The translations under genes were made by a program, and so were the position numbers. The notes under the pieces were generated by a model. It was not told the origin of the DNA. It saw nothing but the letters and a program-made list of their open reading frames with translations, and ran no database searches. DNA of 64,000 nucleotides, taken from contig NZ_JAKGAR010000003.1 in the NCBI RefSeq assembly GCF_021532625.1, positions 496,001-560,000 on the forward strand, given 5' to 3'. Source of the stretch: Octadecabacter algicola. GTDB taxonomy: Bacteria; Pseudomonadota; Alphaproteobacteria; Rhodobacterales; Rhodobacteraceae. Of this stretch, positions 46,594 through 55,622 are shown piece after piece (the stretch's first letter is position 1; each line of letters begins with the position of its first letter).

Positions 46594-47676
46594 ATGGCGA
46601 ATATCAAACAAATCGGCATGGCGGCTGGCACGTTCAGTGTAGCTTTGGGTATAGGCTTTGTTATGCAGAATGGTGACGCGTTAGCGAGCCGTTTTGGTGC
46701 GGAGACCGAACACCAGGTTGCTCCGTTTGCCGACTCAGGCGCACCCTCAGAAGAGCTTGCCGCAGACGTGACCGCGGTAACTCCCGACGAAGCGCCAATC
46801 GAAACAACACAAGCCGGCGTATTGGCAATTCAAACGCCGAGCATTGAAGAACCAAGTGATGCAGCTCGTGCCGCTGTTATTCTTCCGGAGGCAGCAAAAG
46901 TACCTGCGCGGCAAGATTCGCCCGTACAACTCGCTACCCTCGATGCAAACGATGCCATTGAAATTGAAACTGACAAGATTTCAGAAATCGAAATGAGCTG
47001 TGCACCTGAGATGACTGCAACGGCATCTTTCGCGGCCTCAGTCGCAGTGTCGGTGATCGCGCCTTGCTACACTGAGACAGCATTTACTATTCACCACCAA
47101 GGAATGATGTTTACAGCTGTCACTGATGTCGATGGCGTAGCAGATCTTTCCGTGCCTGCGTTGGCCGAAGTTGCGGTCGTTATTGCAGCATTCGGTGATG
47201 GCGAAGGGTCCGTAGCAACCACGGTCATTCCTGATTTTGCGTCTTATGACCGAGCTGTACTTCAATGGCAGGGCGATACCTCTGTCATGCTAAGTGCCTA
47301 CGAAGGCGGAGCGGATTTTGGTGACACGGGCCATATTCACGTTGGTAATCCTGGTGATCTATCACGTGTAAGCAATGCCGAAGGGGGTTACTTGCAACGT
47401 CTTGGTAATAACGCCATCGAGAACGCCCTGATCGCAGAAGTCTACACCTTCCCGACGGGTATGATGAATGGTGAATCTGATGTAGTGCTCGTCGCAGAGG
47501 CTGAGATTACCGGTGCAAACTGTGGTCAAGAACTGAGTGCACAGAGCATCCAAATTTCTCCGACAGGTCAGCCGTCAGCGTTGGATTTACGCATGGTTAT
47601 GCCAGAATGCGATGCGGTCGGTGATTTTCTGATCTTGCAAAACATGTTTGAGGACCTGACAATCGCCATGAGATGA
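46594..47676 (+). CDS. Secreted or membrane-anchored protein of unknown function next to secA
   Basis: 360 residues, not assignable to a characterised family. AAGGAG sits eight bases before the ATG. A single hydrophobic segment at about 8-24 is followed by an acidic, Pro/Ala-rich linker (to about 130) and a beta-rich domain with VTDVDGVADLSVPAL, a pattern seen in carboxypeptidase-regulatory-like sandwich folds. Four cysteines (near 133, 152, 310 and 336) could form disulfides in the periplasm. Its stop overlaps the next gene (ATGA). In annotations of related genomes such proteins are sometimes called 'translocase' only because of secA. Confidence 0.7.
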   Translation: MANIKQIGMAAGTFSVALGIGFVMQNGDALASRFGAETEHQVAPFADSGAPSEELAADVTAVTPDEAPIETTQAGVLAIQTPSIEEPSDAARAAVILPEAAKVPARQDSPVQLATLDANDAIEIETDKISEIEMSCAPEMTATASFAASVAVSVIAPCYTETAFTIHHQGMMFTAVTDVDGVADLSVPALAEVAVVIAAFGDGEGSVATTVIPDFASYDRAVLQWQGDTSVMLSAYEGGADFGDTGHIHVGNPGDLSRVSNAEGGYLQRLGNNAIENALIAEVYTFPTGMMNGESDVVLVAEAEITGANCGQELSAQSIQISPTGQPSALDLRMVMPECDAVGDFLILQNMFEDLTIAMR

Positions 47677-49217
47677 CGTGGTATAAGTTTGGTAAAACAG
47701 AAGTGACTTTGAGGTATGCGGCGGTTTTCGCCGCATATTTCGTTTGCTCCGGCACAGCTTGGGCGCAAGATGTCACATTTAAAAGTGAGACTGATGACGT
47801 TGAGGTTTCCGGCCGCTTTTTAAGCTTTGACGGCGCTTCGGCAACGATGGTCATTGACGATTCTCTCGTTAGCTTCCGGACTGAAGGTTTGATCTGTGTC
47901 GGGGAAGCCTGCCCCGACCTTGCAGAATACGTACCATCCCTAAAGATGACCGGCGCGAGCCAAATGGCAGATGTGTTGTTGCCTGCTTTGATTGACGTTT
48001 ACGCGAGAGATCAAGGTTGGACCGTTCATGAGGATGTGAACGGTTTCAAGATGACGGATTCCGCGAGCAACGATGTATTTGAGGTATCTCTCTTTGTTGC
48101 CTCGCCGGATGAAGCGTTTGATACATTCATTTCCCATGACACAGATGCTCTCTTGTCCATGAGGGAGCTACGATCCACCGAGGTAGAAGCCGCATATGAC
48201 GCGGGATTGGGACGCGTCACGCTTGCACGTCAGGCCAGAATTCTTGCACTGGACGCTCTTGTTCCAGTCGTATCCCCGACCTCTGATCTTCGGTTCATTT
48301 CATTGGCGGATTTGACGGCGACCTTGGCGGGCGTGTCTTCAGAGCTTGACGTCCACCTATTGTCGCAGATGGACGGGCAGCTGCAGGGCTTTGAGGACCG
48401 CTTTATGGGACCATTTGGCTTAGAAATGGCAGAACCCGACGTGGGCCATTCGGATCGAAATGAACTGACGTCAGAGATCGAGAAAGGTACTAACGGGATT
48501 TCACTACTGCCCTTTGGTGAGACAGGAAACACCCAACCACTTTCACTTTCAGGGCCCTGCGGGTTGGTTTCAGATGCCCGGTTCTTGACGATGAAGACGG
48601 AGGATTACCCACTTACGTTTCCGATGTTTCTTTATCTTCCACAGCGAACGCAACATCCTCAGATCAATCACTTTTTGGACTGGTTACGATCTCCTTCGGC
48701 GCAGCTCGTAATTCGAAGGGCCGGTTTCGTGGACCTTGCCGCCGTTGCCATTCCGCTGGCGAATCAAGGCGATAGGTTGGCGAATGCAATTACCAATGCT
48801 GGCCCCGAAGTCCCTTTGACGGAATTACAAAGGATGGTACGGCTCCTTGAGCCGAGGGTTCGGATGTCGAGCACGTTTCGTTTTGAACCAGGGTCGACCC
48901 GATTGGACGGGCAATCACGTTCCAACGTGATGCAGTTGGCACAAGCGATTCACGATGGCCGTTTCGGAGGGCGCGAATTGTTGTTCGTCGGGTTTAGTGA
49001 CGGGCGTGGTCCTGCGGATGCGAATAGAGATCTTTCGTCAGCAAGGGCCGAGGCGGTTCGTCGGGACGTAGAGCGCGCCCTGGGCGGGCAGTTGCCACGC
49101 AATGTAGTTATTGGCACAGAAGCCTTCGGCGAGGCACTGCCGATGGCTTGCGATGATACGATCTGGGGTCAACAAACCAATCGTCGCGTTGAATTATGGG
49201 TTAAAGACGCGGACTAA
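47673..49217 (+). CDS. Periplasmic phosphate-binding-like domain fused to an OmpA peptidoglycan-binding domain
   Basis: 514 residues. A signal peptide ends near residue 32 (GTAWAQD). A small beta segment with two cysteines follows, then a PstS-like type 2 periplasmic-binding fold (about 80-370: LKMTGASQMADVLLPALIDVYARDQGW, given here only as its start VGASxxMxxxLxP-like block). From about 395 an OmpA/MotB domain appears: TFRFEPGSTRLD, then GFSDGRGPADANRDLSSARA and NRRVELWV. The OmpA part would anchor the protein to peptidoglycan. Translationally coupled to the preceding secreted protein, suggesting a joint envelope role. Confidence 0.82.
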   Translation: MTWYKFGKTEVTLRYAAVFAAYFVCSGTAWAQDVTFKSETDDVEVSGRFLSFDGASATMVIDDSLVSFRTEGLICVGEACPDLAEYVPSLKMTGASQMADVLLPALIDVYARDQGWTVHEDVNGFKMTDSASNDVFEVSLFVASPDEAFDTFISHDTDALLSMRELRSTEVEAAYDAGLGRVTLARQARILALDALVPVVSPTSDLRFISLADLTATLAGVSSELDVHLLSQMDGQLQGFEDRFMGPFGLEMAEPDVGHSDRNELTSEIEKGTNGISLLPFGETGNTQPLSLSGPCGLVSDARFLTMKTEDYPLTFPMFLYLPQRTQHPQINHFLDWLRSPSAQLVIRRAGFVDLAAVAIPLANQGDRLANAITNAGPEVPLTELQRMVRLLEPRVRMSSTFRFEPGSTRLDGQSRSNVMQLAQAIHDGRFGGRELLFVGFSDGRGPADANRDLSSARAEAVRRDVERALGGQLPRNVVIGTEAFGEALPMACDDTIWGQQTNRRVELWVKDAD

Positions 49218-50014
49218 ATTAGTCCTTGGGCCTTGAAGCTCAGTTCACGGGACCTGCCGATGATAAGGTGATCGTGCAAAGTAATTCCCAACGCCATTGC
49301 AGCATCAGAAATTTGGTTGGTCATTGCGATGTCTTCGTTGGACGGCGTCGGGTCGCCAGACGGGTGGTTATGAACAAGAATAAGGGACGAAGCATTTACC
49401 TCTAATGCGCGTTTCACAACCTCTCGAGGGTAGACGGGTACATGATCCACGGTGCCGGAAGATTGTTCTTCGTCGACAATCAGGACGTTTTTGCGGTCCA
49501 AGAACAGCACGCGGAATTGTTCAGTATCGCGGTGGGCCATAACAGTGTGGCAATAGTCGAGAACGGCGTCCCATGAGCTGATGACATGACGTTGCATGAC
49601 CTTGGCGCGCGCCATACGGTGGGTGACCGTTTCCATGACTTTTAGTTCCAGCGCGACGGCGGGACCGACACCCTCTACGCGTTGAAGTCGTGCAAGGGGG
49701 GCAGCCAGAACGCCGTTCAGATCGCCAAATGTTTCTATCAATTGCCGAGCGAGAGGTTTGACATCCTGGCGGGGAATAACGCGGAACAACGTCAGTTCAA
49801 GGATTTCGTAGTCCGGCATAGCAGCGGCCCCGCCGGTCAAAAAACGATGCCGTAGCCTCTTTCTGTGGTCAGCCAAGTAGGACGGTATCTTTCCTTTACT
49901 GGATGTTGGCTTAGCGGTTACGATCTCAACCTCGTCGCGATCGAGCGTGACGGGAGTCACGTCAGCTAGCGGAAGCATTGGAGATTCGGCAAAAACTGAG
50001 GGTGCATGTTTCAT
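49214..50014 (-). CDS. radC: RadC family JAMM-domain protein
   Basis: 266 residues. The N-terminal helix-hairpin-helix region has ILELTLFRVIPRQDVKPLA and VEGVGPAVALELK. The C-terminal JAB1/MPN-like metalloprotease motif HNHPSGDPTPSNED is complete near residue 213. Despite the historic name, a repair role for RadC is doubtful and its function is unknown. A 50-residue N-terminal extension precedes the usual start region; GAGGG lies unusually close to the ATG at 50014, so the start is uncertain. The stop overlaps the convergent OmpA-fusion gene by four bases. Confidence 0.9.
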   Translation of the reverse strand: MKHAPSVFAESPMLPLADVTPVTLDRDEVEIVTAKPTSSKGKIPSYLADHRKRLRHRFLTGGAAAMPDYEILELTLFRVIPRQDVKPLARQLIETFGDLNGVLAAPLARLQRVEGVGPAVALELKVMETVTHRMARAKVMQRHVISSWDAVLDYCHTVMAHRDTEQFRVLFLDRKNVLIVDEEQSSGTVDHVPVYPREVVKRALEVNASSLILVHNHPSGDPTPSNEDIAMTNQISDAAMALGITLHDHLIIGRSRELSFKAQGLI

Positions 50015-50077
50015 ACCCTCAGACTGAAGCGATTCCGTTACGGATCCGTTAACTGCGCTGAGATTGCCTTGCCTGTG

Positions 50078-51223
50078 TTAGCTTTTCATCGAGTCCCAAA
50101 ATGACTTAACGGACTTAAAGAACGTCGATGTTTGCGGATTGTTGTCACTGGCGAGGTCTTCAAATTCGCGAAGCAGTTCTTTTTGCTTGGACGTCAGGTT
50201 TACTGGTGTTTCTACAGCCATCTCAATGAACATATCACCAGCGCCGCCGCCGCGAAGGGCAGGCATGCCTTTTGATTTCAGACGCATCTGGCGACCGGAT
50301 TGTGACCCTGCGGGGATCTTAACGCGGCTGCGACCACCATCGATTGTCGGTACTTCGATATCGCCGCCTAGGGCTGCGGTGGTCATGGACACGGGCACTC
50401 GGCAAAATAGGTGATTGTTCTCACGCTCAAACAGGTCGTGTTCACGCACTTCAATGAAGATATAGAGATCACCAGTTGGACCGCCACGCATACCGGCTTC
50501 GCCTTCGCCCGCGAGCCGAATGCGTGTGCCTGTTTCTACGCCAGCGGGGATGTTAACCGAGAGTGACTTTTCTTTCTCGACACGGCCAGCACCGTGGCAT
50601 TCTTTGCATGGATTCTTGATGGTTTGACCCATGCCATTACAGGTCGGGCAGGTGCGTTCGACCGTAAAGAAACCTTGCTGAGCACGGACCTTACCCATGC
50701 CCGAACATGTCGGACAAGTCTGTGGCTCTGATCCGCCTTCGGCGCCAGTACCACTACAAGACCCACACGCAGAGGCCGCCGGAACCGTGATTGTTTTTTG
50801 TAGTCCGGCGTAGGCTTCTTCAAGAGTTACCCGGAGGTTGTAACGGAGGTCATTCCCACGTTGGGCGCGGGTGTGTGCACCGCCGCCACGTTGGCCTCCC
50901 ATATTGCCAAACAGGTCGTCAAAAATATCAGAGAAGGCAGAACCGAAGTCGCCTTGGCCGCCCATGCCGCCAGGCCGTCCGCCACCGCCCATGCCGCCTT
51001 CGAATGCAGCATGGCCATACCGATCATAAGCGGCTTTCTTATCGGCGTCCTTCAGGACGTCGTAGGCTTCACCCACCTCTTTGAACTGGGCTTCGGCGTT
51101 TGGATTATCGGAATTCCGGTCAGGGTGAAGTTCTTTCACCTTGCCGCGATAGGCCTTTTTGATCTCGTCAGCGTTGGCGCCTTTGGCGATACCAAGCGTT
51201 TCGTAATAATCGCGTTTTGACAT
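50078..51223 (-). CDS. dnaJ: DnaJ (Hsp40) co-chaperone
   Basis: 381 residues from the ATG at 51223. The J domain (1-70) has HPD at 33-35, which stimulates DnaK ATPase. A Gly/Phe-rich linker follows (about 76-115). Four CxxCxGxG zinc motifs occur at about 145-215 ([32 protein letters not shown]). The C-terminal substrate-binding domains complete a type I DnaJ. It lies 80 bases downstream of dnaK on the minus strand with a stable hairpin between them. Confidence 0.97.
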   Translation of the reverse strand: MSKRDYYETLGIAKGANADEIKKAYRGKVKELHPDRNSDNPNAEAQFKEVGEAYDVLKDADKKAAYDRYGHAAFEGGMGGGGRPGGMGGQGDFGSAFSDIFDDLFGNMGGQRGGGAHTRAQRGNDLRYNLRVTLEEAYAGLQKTITVPAASACGSCSGTGAEGGSEPQTCPTCSGMGKVRAQQGFFTVERTCPTCNGMGQTIKNPCKECHGAGRVEKEKSLSVNIPAGVETGTRIRLAGEGEAGMRGGPTGDLYIFIEVREHDLFERENNHLFCRVPVSMTTAALGGDIEVPTIDGGRSRVKIPAGSQSGRQMRLKSKGMPALRGGGAGDMFIEMAVETPVNLTSKQKELLREFEDLASDNNPQTSTFFKSVKSFWDSMKS

Positions 51224-51249
51224 GACAAGGTTTCCCTTTGGGGCATGTA

Positions 51250-51285
51250 AGATCGGCCCCAACCCCAAAAGGGAGGGGCCGATCT
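51250..51285 (-). promoter_or_regulatory. Stable intergenic hairpin between dnaK and dnaJ
   Basis: An 11-bp perfect GC-rich stem (51250-51260 with 51275-51285) with further C/G pairing possible in the loop. No T-run follows on the minus strand. It may partly terminate transcription or stabilise the upstream dnaK mRNA, giving more DnaK than DnaJ. Confidence 0.55.
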
Positions 51286-51303
51286 ACTACGTGCTGTTCT
51301 AGA

Positions 51304-53205
51304 TTAACCGCGCTTGTCGTCGTCGAGGTCTTCGAAATCGGCATCGACGATGTCATCATCGGCTGCCGGCGCATCAGGCTCGACTTCACCTGCTTCTTCC
51401 TGTGCGGCCTTGTAGATGGCTTCGCCCAGTTTCATCGCAGCTTCGGTCACATTCTGAACGCCAGACTTGATCTTGCCAGCGTCTTCGCCTTCCAGATCAT
51501 CCTTCAGCGCAGCAATCGCAAGTTCGATCGCCTCGACTGTTGTCGGGTCAACTTTGTCGGAATGCTCTTCGATCGACTTTTCTGTCGAGTGGATTAGGCT
51601 TTCCGCTTGGTTTTTCGCCTCGACAAGTTCCTTACGGTCCTTATCGGCTTCTGCGTTTTCCTCTGCGTCACGAACCATTTGTTCAATGTCGTCATCGGAC
51701 AATCCGCCAGATGCCTGGATGGTGATCTTGTGCTCTTTGCCAGTGCCTTTATCAGTCGCCTGAACCGACACGATGCCGTTGGCGTCGATGTCGAACGTTA
51801 CCTCAATCTGAGGCATGCCACGTGGCGCTGGTGGGATGTCTTCGAGGTTGAACTGACCGAGAATCTTGTTGTCGGCAGCCATTTCGCGTTCACCTTGGAA
51901 CACGCGGATCGTTACAGCGTTCTGGTTATCTTCCGCAGTGGAAAAGATCTGCGACTTCTTTGTCGGGATCGTTGTGTTGCGGTCGATCAGACGTGTGAAA
52001 ACGCCGCCGAGTGTTTCGATGCCCAAGGACAGTGGCGTCACGTCGAGAAGAACAACGTCCTTGACGTCCCCCTGCAGAACGCCGGCCTGAATGGCAGCAC
52101 CCATGGCAACAACTTCATCAGGGTTAACACCCTTATGTGGTTCCTTACCAAAGAACTTGGACACTTCTTCGATGACGCGTGGCATCCGTGTCATACCACC
52201 AACAAGAACGACTTCGTCGATGTCGTTTGTTGTCAGGCCGGCATCTTTCAAAGCGGCTTGGCATGGCTTCATGGAGGCTTTGATCAGATCTGCAACGAGG
52301 CTTTCGAGCTTCGCACGAGTCAGTTTCATTGCCATGTGAAGTGGCGCGCCGTCGGATCCCATAGAGATAAACGGCTGGTTGATGTCTGTGGAGGACGCAG
52401 AGGAAAGCTCAATCTTGGCTTTCTCAGCGGCTTCTTTCAGACGCTGCAACGCCATCTTGTCTTTGGTCAGGTCAACGCCGTTGGCCTTTTTGAATTCGTC
52501 CGCAAGGTAATTAACGATGCGCATGTCAAAGTCTTCACCGCCGAGGAATGTGTCGCCGTTGGTAGACTTAACTTCGAACAGACCATCATCGATTTCGAGG
52601 ATCGTTACATCGAATGTACCGCCGCCGAGGTCATAGACCGCAATGGTGTGTGTTTCTTGTTTGTCCAAGCCATACGCCAACGCAGCCGCTGTCGGCTCGT
52701 TGATGATACGCAGAACTTCGAGGCCAGCAATTTTACCGGCATCTTTTGTTGCCTGACGCTGAGCGTCGTTGAAGTAGGCAGGAACCGTGATAACGGCCTG
52801 TGTTACTTCTTCGCCAAGATAGGACTCAGCGGTTTCTTTCATTTTCTGCAGGATGACAGCAGAGATCTGAGCTGGGGAGTATTTCTCACCCTTGGCTTCG
52901 ACCCATGCGTCACCGTTGCCGCCGTCGATGACAGCAAACGGCAGGTTCTTTTTGTCTTTTGCAAGATGCTTGTCGTCGTTGCGACGGCCAACAAGGCGTT
53001 TGATGCCGAAGATTGTGTTTTCTGGGTTCGTAACAGCCTGACGTTTTGCCGGCTGGCCGACGAGACGTTCGTCGTCGGTGAATGCTACGATAGAAGGAGT
53101 CGTGCGCGCGCCTTCTGCGTTTTCGATAACGCGTGGCTGCGAGCCGTCCATGATTGCGACACAGGAGTTTGTAGTCCCGAGGTCAATACCAATTACTTTT
53201 GCCAT
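51304..53205 (-). CDS. dnaK: DnaK (Hsp70) chaperone
   Basis: 633 residues. The ATPase domain starts [14 protein letters not shown] (phosphate-1 loop) and includes [13 protein letters not shown] and [10 protein letters not shown]. The interdomain linker is [19 protein letters not shown], and the substrate-binding beta domain and helical lid follow, with an acidic C-terminus ending DLDDDKRG. DnaK binds exposed hydrophobic segments and works with DnaJ and GrpE, both in this window. GAAAGGGA is the ribosome-binding site. A clear RpoH-type promoter lies about 105-130 bases upstream. Confidence 0.99.
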   Translation of the reverse strand: MAKVIGIDLGTTNSCVAIMDGSQPRVIENAEGARTTPSIVAFTDDERLVGQPAKRQAVTNPENTIFGIKRLVGRRNDDKHLAKDKKNLPFAVIDGGNGDAWVEAKGEKYSPAQISAVILQKMKETAESYLGEEVTQAVITVPAYFNDAQRQATKDAGKIAGLEVLRIINEPTAAALAYGLDKQETHTIAVYDLGGGTFDVTILEIDDGLFEVKSTNGDTFLGGEDFDMRIVNYLADEFKKANGVDLTKDKMALQRLKEAAEKAKIELSSASSTDINQPFISMGSDGAPLHMAMKLTRAKLESLVADLIKASMKPCQAALKDAGLTTNDIDEVVLVGGMTRMPRVIEEVSKFFGKEPHKGVNPDEVVAMGAAIQAGVLQGDVKDVVLLDVTPLSLGIETLGGVFTRLIDRNTTIPTKKSQIFSTAEDNQNAVTIRVFQGEREMAADNKILGQFNLEDIPPAPRGMPQIEVTFDIDANGIVSVQATDKGTGKEHKITIQASGGLSDDDIEQMVRDAEENAEADKDRKELVEAKNQAESLIHSTEKSIEEHSDKVDPTTVEAIELAIAALKDDLEGEDAGKIKSGVQNVTEAAMKLGEAIYKAAQEEAGEVEPDAPAADDDIVDADFEDLDDDKRG

Positions 53206-53278
53206 GTTTCAAATCCCTTTCAGGCGATGTGAGGCGGCACGAACCCGTTCCGGCACCCGTGCCTATGGTTTAACGTAT

Positions 53279-53296
53279 GAATGAGAAGCCTCATTC
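53279..53296 (-). promoter_or_regulatory. Hairpin at the very start of the dnaK transcript
   Basis: A perfect 7-bp stem (53279-53285 with 53290-53296) with a four-base loop lies only about 5-10 bases downstream of the expected transcription start. A second, 6-bp stem further down (near 53234-53262) is GC-rich. They may stabilise the mRNA or act as temperature-sensitive structures. Confidence 0.4.
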
Positions 53297-53308
53297 GGAT
53301 CGAAGGGT

Positions 53309-53337
53309 ATATAGGTGTGCAAAACATGCCCTGCAAG
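53309..53337 (-). promoter_or_regulatory. RpoH (sigma-32-type) promoter of dnaK
   Basis: On the minus strand CTTG (53334-53337) and CCTATAT (53309-53315) are spaced by 18 bases, a full match to the alphaproteobacterial heat-shock consensus CTTG-N17/18-CYTATNT. The transcript would begin near 53302, giving a leader of roughly 96 bases. Confidence 0.75.
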
Positions 53338-53354
53338 CGGTGACAGGGCGCTGA

Positions 53355-53990
53355 ATGCGCAAAAATGGTGATGAAATGGTTAAGTTACGTCCGACGATGG
53401 AGATAAGGGGCGTTCGAGTCTGGCAAGGACTACTCGATCGGCCTGCGCAGGACGCAATTGTTGAGGATATTCGAAAGGTCGTGGCCAAGGCTCCGTTGTT
53501 TTCCCCAATGACGCCTTACGGAAGGCCGATGACGGTGCAGATGACAAGCGCTGGACGATTTGGTTGGGTGTCGGACCGATCTGGCTATCGTTATTCCGAA
53601 ACGCATCCAAAGGGCACGCCGTGGCCCGTCATACCAGATTCGATCCTAAGTGTTTGGGATGACGTTTCAGATTCGGACCGCGCCCCAGAATGTTGCTTGG
53701 TGAACCTGTATCGTGAGGCCGCAAAGATGGGGCTGCATCAAGATCGCGATGAAACGAATTTTTCATATCCAGTGGTTTCCATTTCGTTAGGGGACGAGGG
53801 GTTGTTCCGCATCGGAAATCTAACGCGTGGCGGCAAGACCGAGTCGATCTGGCTTAAGTCGGGGGATGTGGTCGCGATGGGTGGCGATGCGCGATTGGTT
53901 TATCATGGCGTCGACAAGACACGGGAGGGGTCTTCGACGTTGCTGGAGGGCGGGGGTCGGATCAATCTGACGTTGCGGGTGGTGACTTGA
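53355..53990 (+). CDS. alkB: AlkB-type Fe(II)/2-oxoglutarate DNA dealkylase
   Basis: 211 residues from the ATG at 53355; the ATG at 53376 (MVKLRPTMEIRG) is an equally good start. AlkB oxidatively removes 1-methyladenine and 3-methylcytosine lesions. The iron ligands HxD appear in GLHQDRDE near residue 135 and the distal His in LVYHGVDK, with arginine 2-oxoglutarate contacts in RINLTLR at the end. NLYREAAKMGLHQD and SISLGDEGLFRIG are typical. It is divergent from dnaK; whether it shares heat-stress control is unknown. Confidence 0.92.
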   Translation: MRKNGDEMVKLRPTMEIRGVRVWQGLLDRPAQDAIVEDIRKVVAKAPLFSPMTPYGRPMTVQMTSAGRFGWVSDRSGYRYSETHPKGTPWPVIPDSILSVWDDVSDSDRAPECCLVNLYREAAKMGLHQDRDETNFSYPVVSISLGDEGLFRIGNLTRGGKTESIWLKSGDVVAMGGDARLVYHGVDKTREGSSTLLEGGGRINLTLRVVT

Positions 53991-54035
53991 GCAAGTGCCG
54001 CGGTTCTCGCGCGGTTAGGGGGCGATTTGTTTCCC

Positions 54036-54647
54036 TTAGTCCGCTTGGATAGTACAGCAGCCCGATAGGTGGCCTAAATCTTCGGCGTTCAGCCGAATGA
54101 AATCAGCCGAAATACTGAATAATTGGTCGGACATGCCGTCAGTGCAGATCTCGCGCTCAAGCCTAAGTACCATTACGTCTTCGCCCCAAGATCCGATGAC
54201 TGAGAACCGATCCTGCATGTTAGCGGACCTTGCGGAGAGACTCGGTTGCCAAGTTTCAAACCGATCACCCAAGATAGAAGATGTCATATTGCCGGTTGCC
54301 GGTTTGTCGAGGGACCAAAAGGGTTCGGTTCCGAAACAGTTGAGATGGGCTGTGGGGAGGTAACTGTAATCTTGCGAGAGGGTTAGGAACTGGGTTGATG
54401 CCCAGCCTGCCATTCCGTTGACGTTGACCTGGGCCCAGCGGCGATCCTCGGATAGTCGGATGACCTCGATTCCGGTTTGATGCGGCGCAAAAAGCCCAAG
54501 GATTTCTCCGTCAGTTGAAGGTTCCGTTCGAACATTGAGGGTGTCGTCGCTGGCCACTCCCGTGACGTCATAGAGCGCAGGAAATGTCTCTGCAAAAGAA
54601 GGTGTGGTGCCTATCAAGGCGAACAGAAGAAAGAGGAAGCGGATCAT
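54036..54647 (-). CDS. Secreted SH3b-domain protein with a conserved C-terminal domain
   Basis: 203 residues from the ATG at 54647, which overlaps the upstream permease stop (ATGA). A signal peptide spans about 1-20 (ending SFAE). Residues 30-90 form a bacterial SH3 domain (LNVRTEPSTDGEILGLF, then WAQVNVNGMAGWAST). The second half starts at LNCFGTEPFWSL, a motif I associate with a widespread periplasmic domain of unknown function; cysteines near 105, 166, 198 and 199 may form disulfides. SH3b domains often bind cell-wall peptides. Coupling to a polysaccharide export permease suggests an envelope role. Confidence 0.75.
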   Translation of the reverse strand: MIRFLFLLFALIGTTPSFAETFPALYDVTGVASDDTLNVRTEPSTDGEILGLFAPHQTGIEVIRLSEDRRWAQVNVNGMAGWASTQFLTLSQDYSYLPTAHLNCFGTEPFWSLDKPATGNMTSSILGDRFETWQPSLSARSANMQDRFSVIGSWGEDVMVLRLEREICTDGMSDQLFSISADFIRLNAEDLGHLSGCCTIQAD

Positions 54648-55465
54648 CGTGCGGCGTTCCAACTTACAGAAGCATTCTTGCGGGTATAAAACTCCAGCAT
54701 GAGTCCAACCATGATCAACACAATGCTGACTTTCATCGGGTAACTGATCGAACTGTAGTGAGGATTGTAATTAATGAAAGCAAACCCGCGTGCCTGATCG
54801 ATGGCGTGGAACAACGGGTTCCAATCAAACATGGCCAACATGAAACCTGGCATCGTGTTTGCTACAAACATTTTTCCAGACGCGATCATATTGGCGCGGG
54901 CATAAATCGAAGACGCGATGGACGTGAAGCCTGGAAACCATGGTTTGAGCGACGAGAAGATAATGCCGACAGCCACCCCAGAGAACCAAGCCAAAAGGAC
55001 CATACCAAAAGCACCAATGGGATCATGGATGGTAATAGGGCCGAAGATAACGTGATAAAGGTAAAGGACCACGGACATCGACAGCAGCTGAATGTACAAA
55101 GAGGCAAGGGCTGAGGACGAAATAGCAACGATCGTATTCATCGGTGCGTGCTTCATCATGGCTGATGCCGGGCCTTCGGCCTTTAGGACCGCAGCCATAG
55201 CTTTCGTATGGGTTAGGAACAGGAAGATTCCTGACATGATATAGAGAAGGAAGTCACCACGGATTGCTGTGCCTTTCAGCCCTAGAACAGTGAACATGAA
55301 ATAAAAGGCAGTAACGAACACGATGGTCTGCATCATGTTCATCAGGAGGCCAACAACCGCATTTCGATGATCTTTACGAACTTCGCGAACGATTGAGTGG
55401 TAGATCAAACCCAGCATGTTGAATGCGGTGCGCGAATGTGTGGTCTGGCGTCTTGCTTCAAACAT
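54644..55465 (-). CDS. ABC-2 type polysaccharide export permease (KpsM-like)
   Basis: 273 residues from the ATG at 55465; an upstream TTG would add 12. About six membrane helices. The cytoplasmic N-terminus with LIYHSIVREVRKDHRNAVVG and the later NPLFHAIDQARGFAF are typical of capsule and O-antigen export permeases (KpsM/Wzm type). These normally work with a separate ATPase (KpsT/Wzt). No such ATPase gene is in the flanking region, so the partner must be encoded elsewhere. The divergent CysQ, KdsB and GalU genes and the glycosyltransferases support a capsule-like substrate. Confidence 0.82.
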   Translation of the reverse strand: MFEARRQTTHSRTAFNMLGLIYHSIVREVRKDHRNAVVGLLMNMMQTIVFVTAFYFMFTVLGLKGTAIRGDFLLYIMSGIFLFLTHTKAMAAVLKAEGPASAMMKHAPMNTIVAISSSALASLYIQLLSMSVVLYLYHVIFGPITIHDPIGAFGMVLLAWFSGVAVGIIFSSLKPWFPGFTSIASSIYARANMIASGKMFVANTMPGFMLAMFDWNPLFHAIDQARGFAFINYNPHYSSISYPMKVSIVLIMVGLMLEFYTRKNASVSWNAAR

Positions 55466-55518
55466 GGGGTGCCTGTTTGTGATGGGTTGGAGTCTGCTCA
55501 ATTAGTGGTGGCGGCTAT

Positions 55519-55548
55519 TTGACACGTTAATCTTGCCGATCCTTTAGC
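55519..55548 (+). promoter_or_regulatory. Candidate promoter of the cysQ-kdsB unit
   Basis: A perfect TTGACA (55519-55524) is followed, after 18 bases, by TTTAGC (55543-55548), a weak -10. It lies about 75 bases upstream of cysQ. Confidence 0.35.
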
Positions 55549-55622
55549 ATCACAGCATAAGGGTCCTATTCCCACGGATCAATTAAAACACCCGTGAAGC
55601 CCATTTTTAGAGGAACAGTGTG

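Noticed and set aside
51607-53232. A 541-codon open frame on the plus strand, antisense to dnaK
   Set aside because: Long antisense frames opposite hsp70 genes are a known effect of codon bias. The translation has no recognisable domain and dnaK itself is intact.
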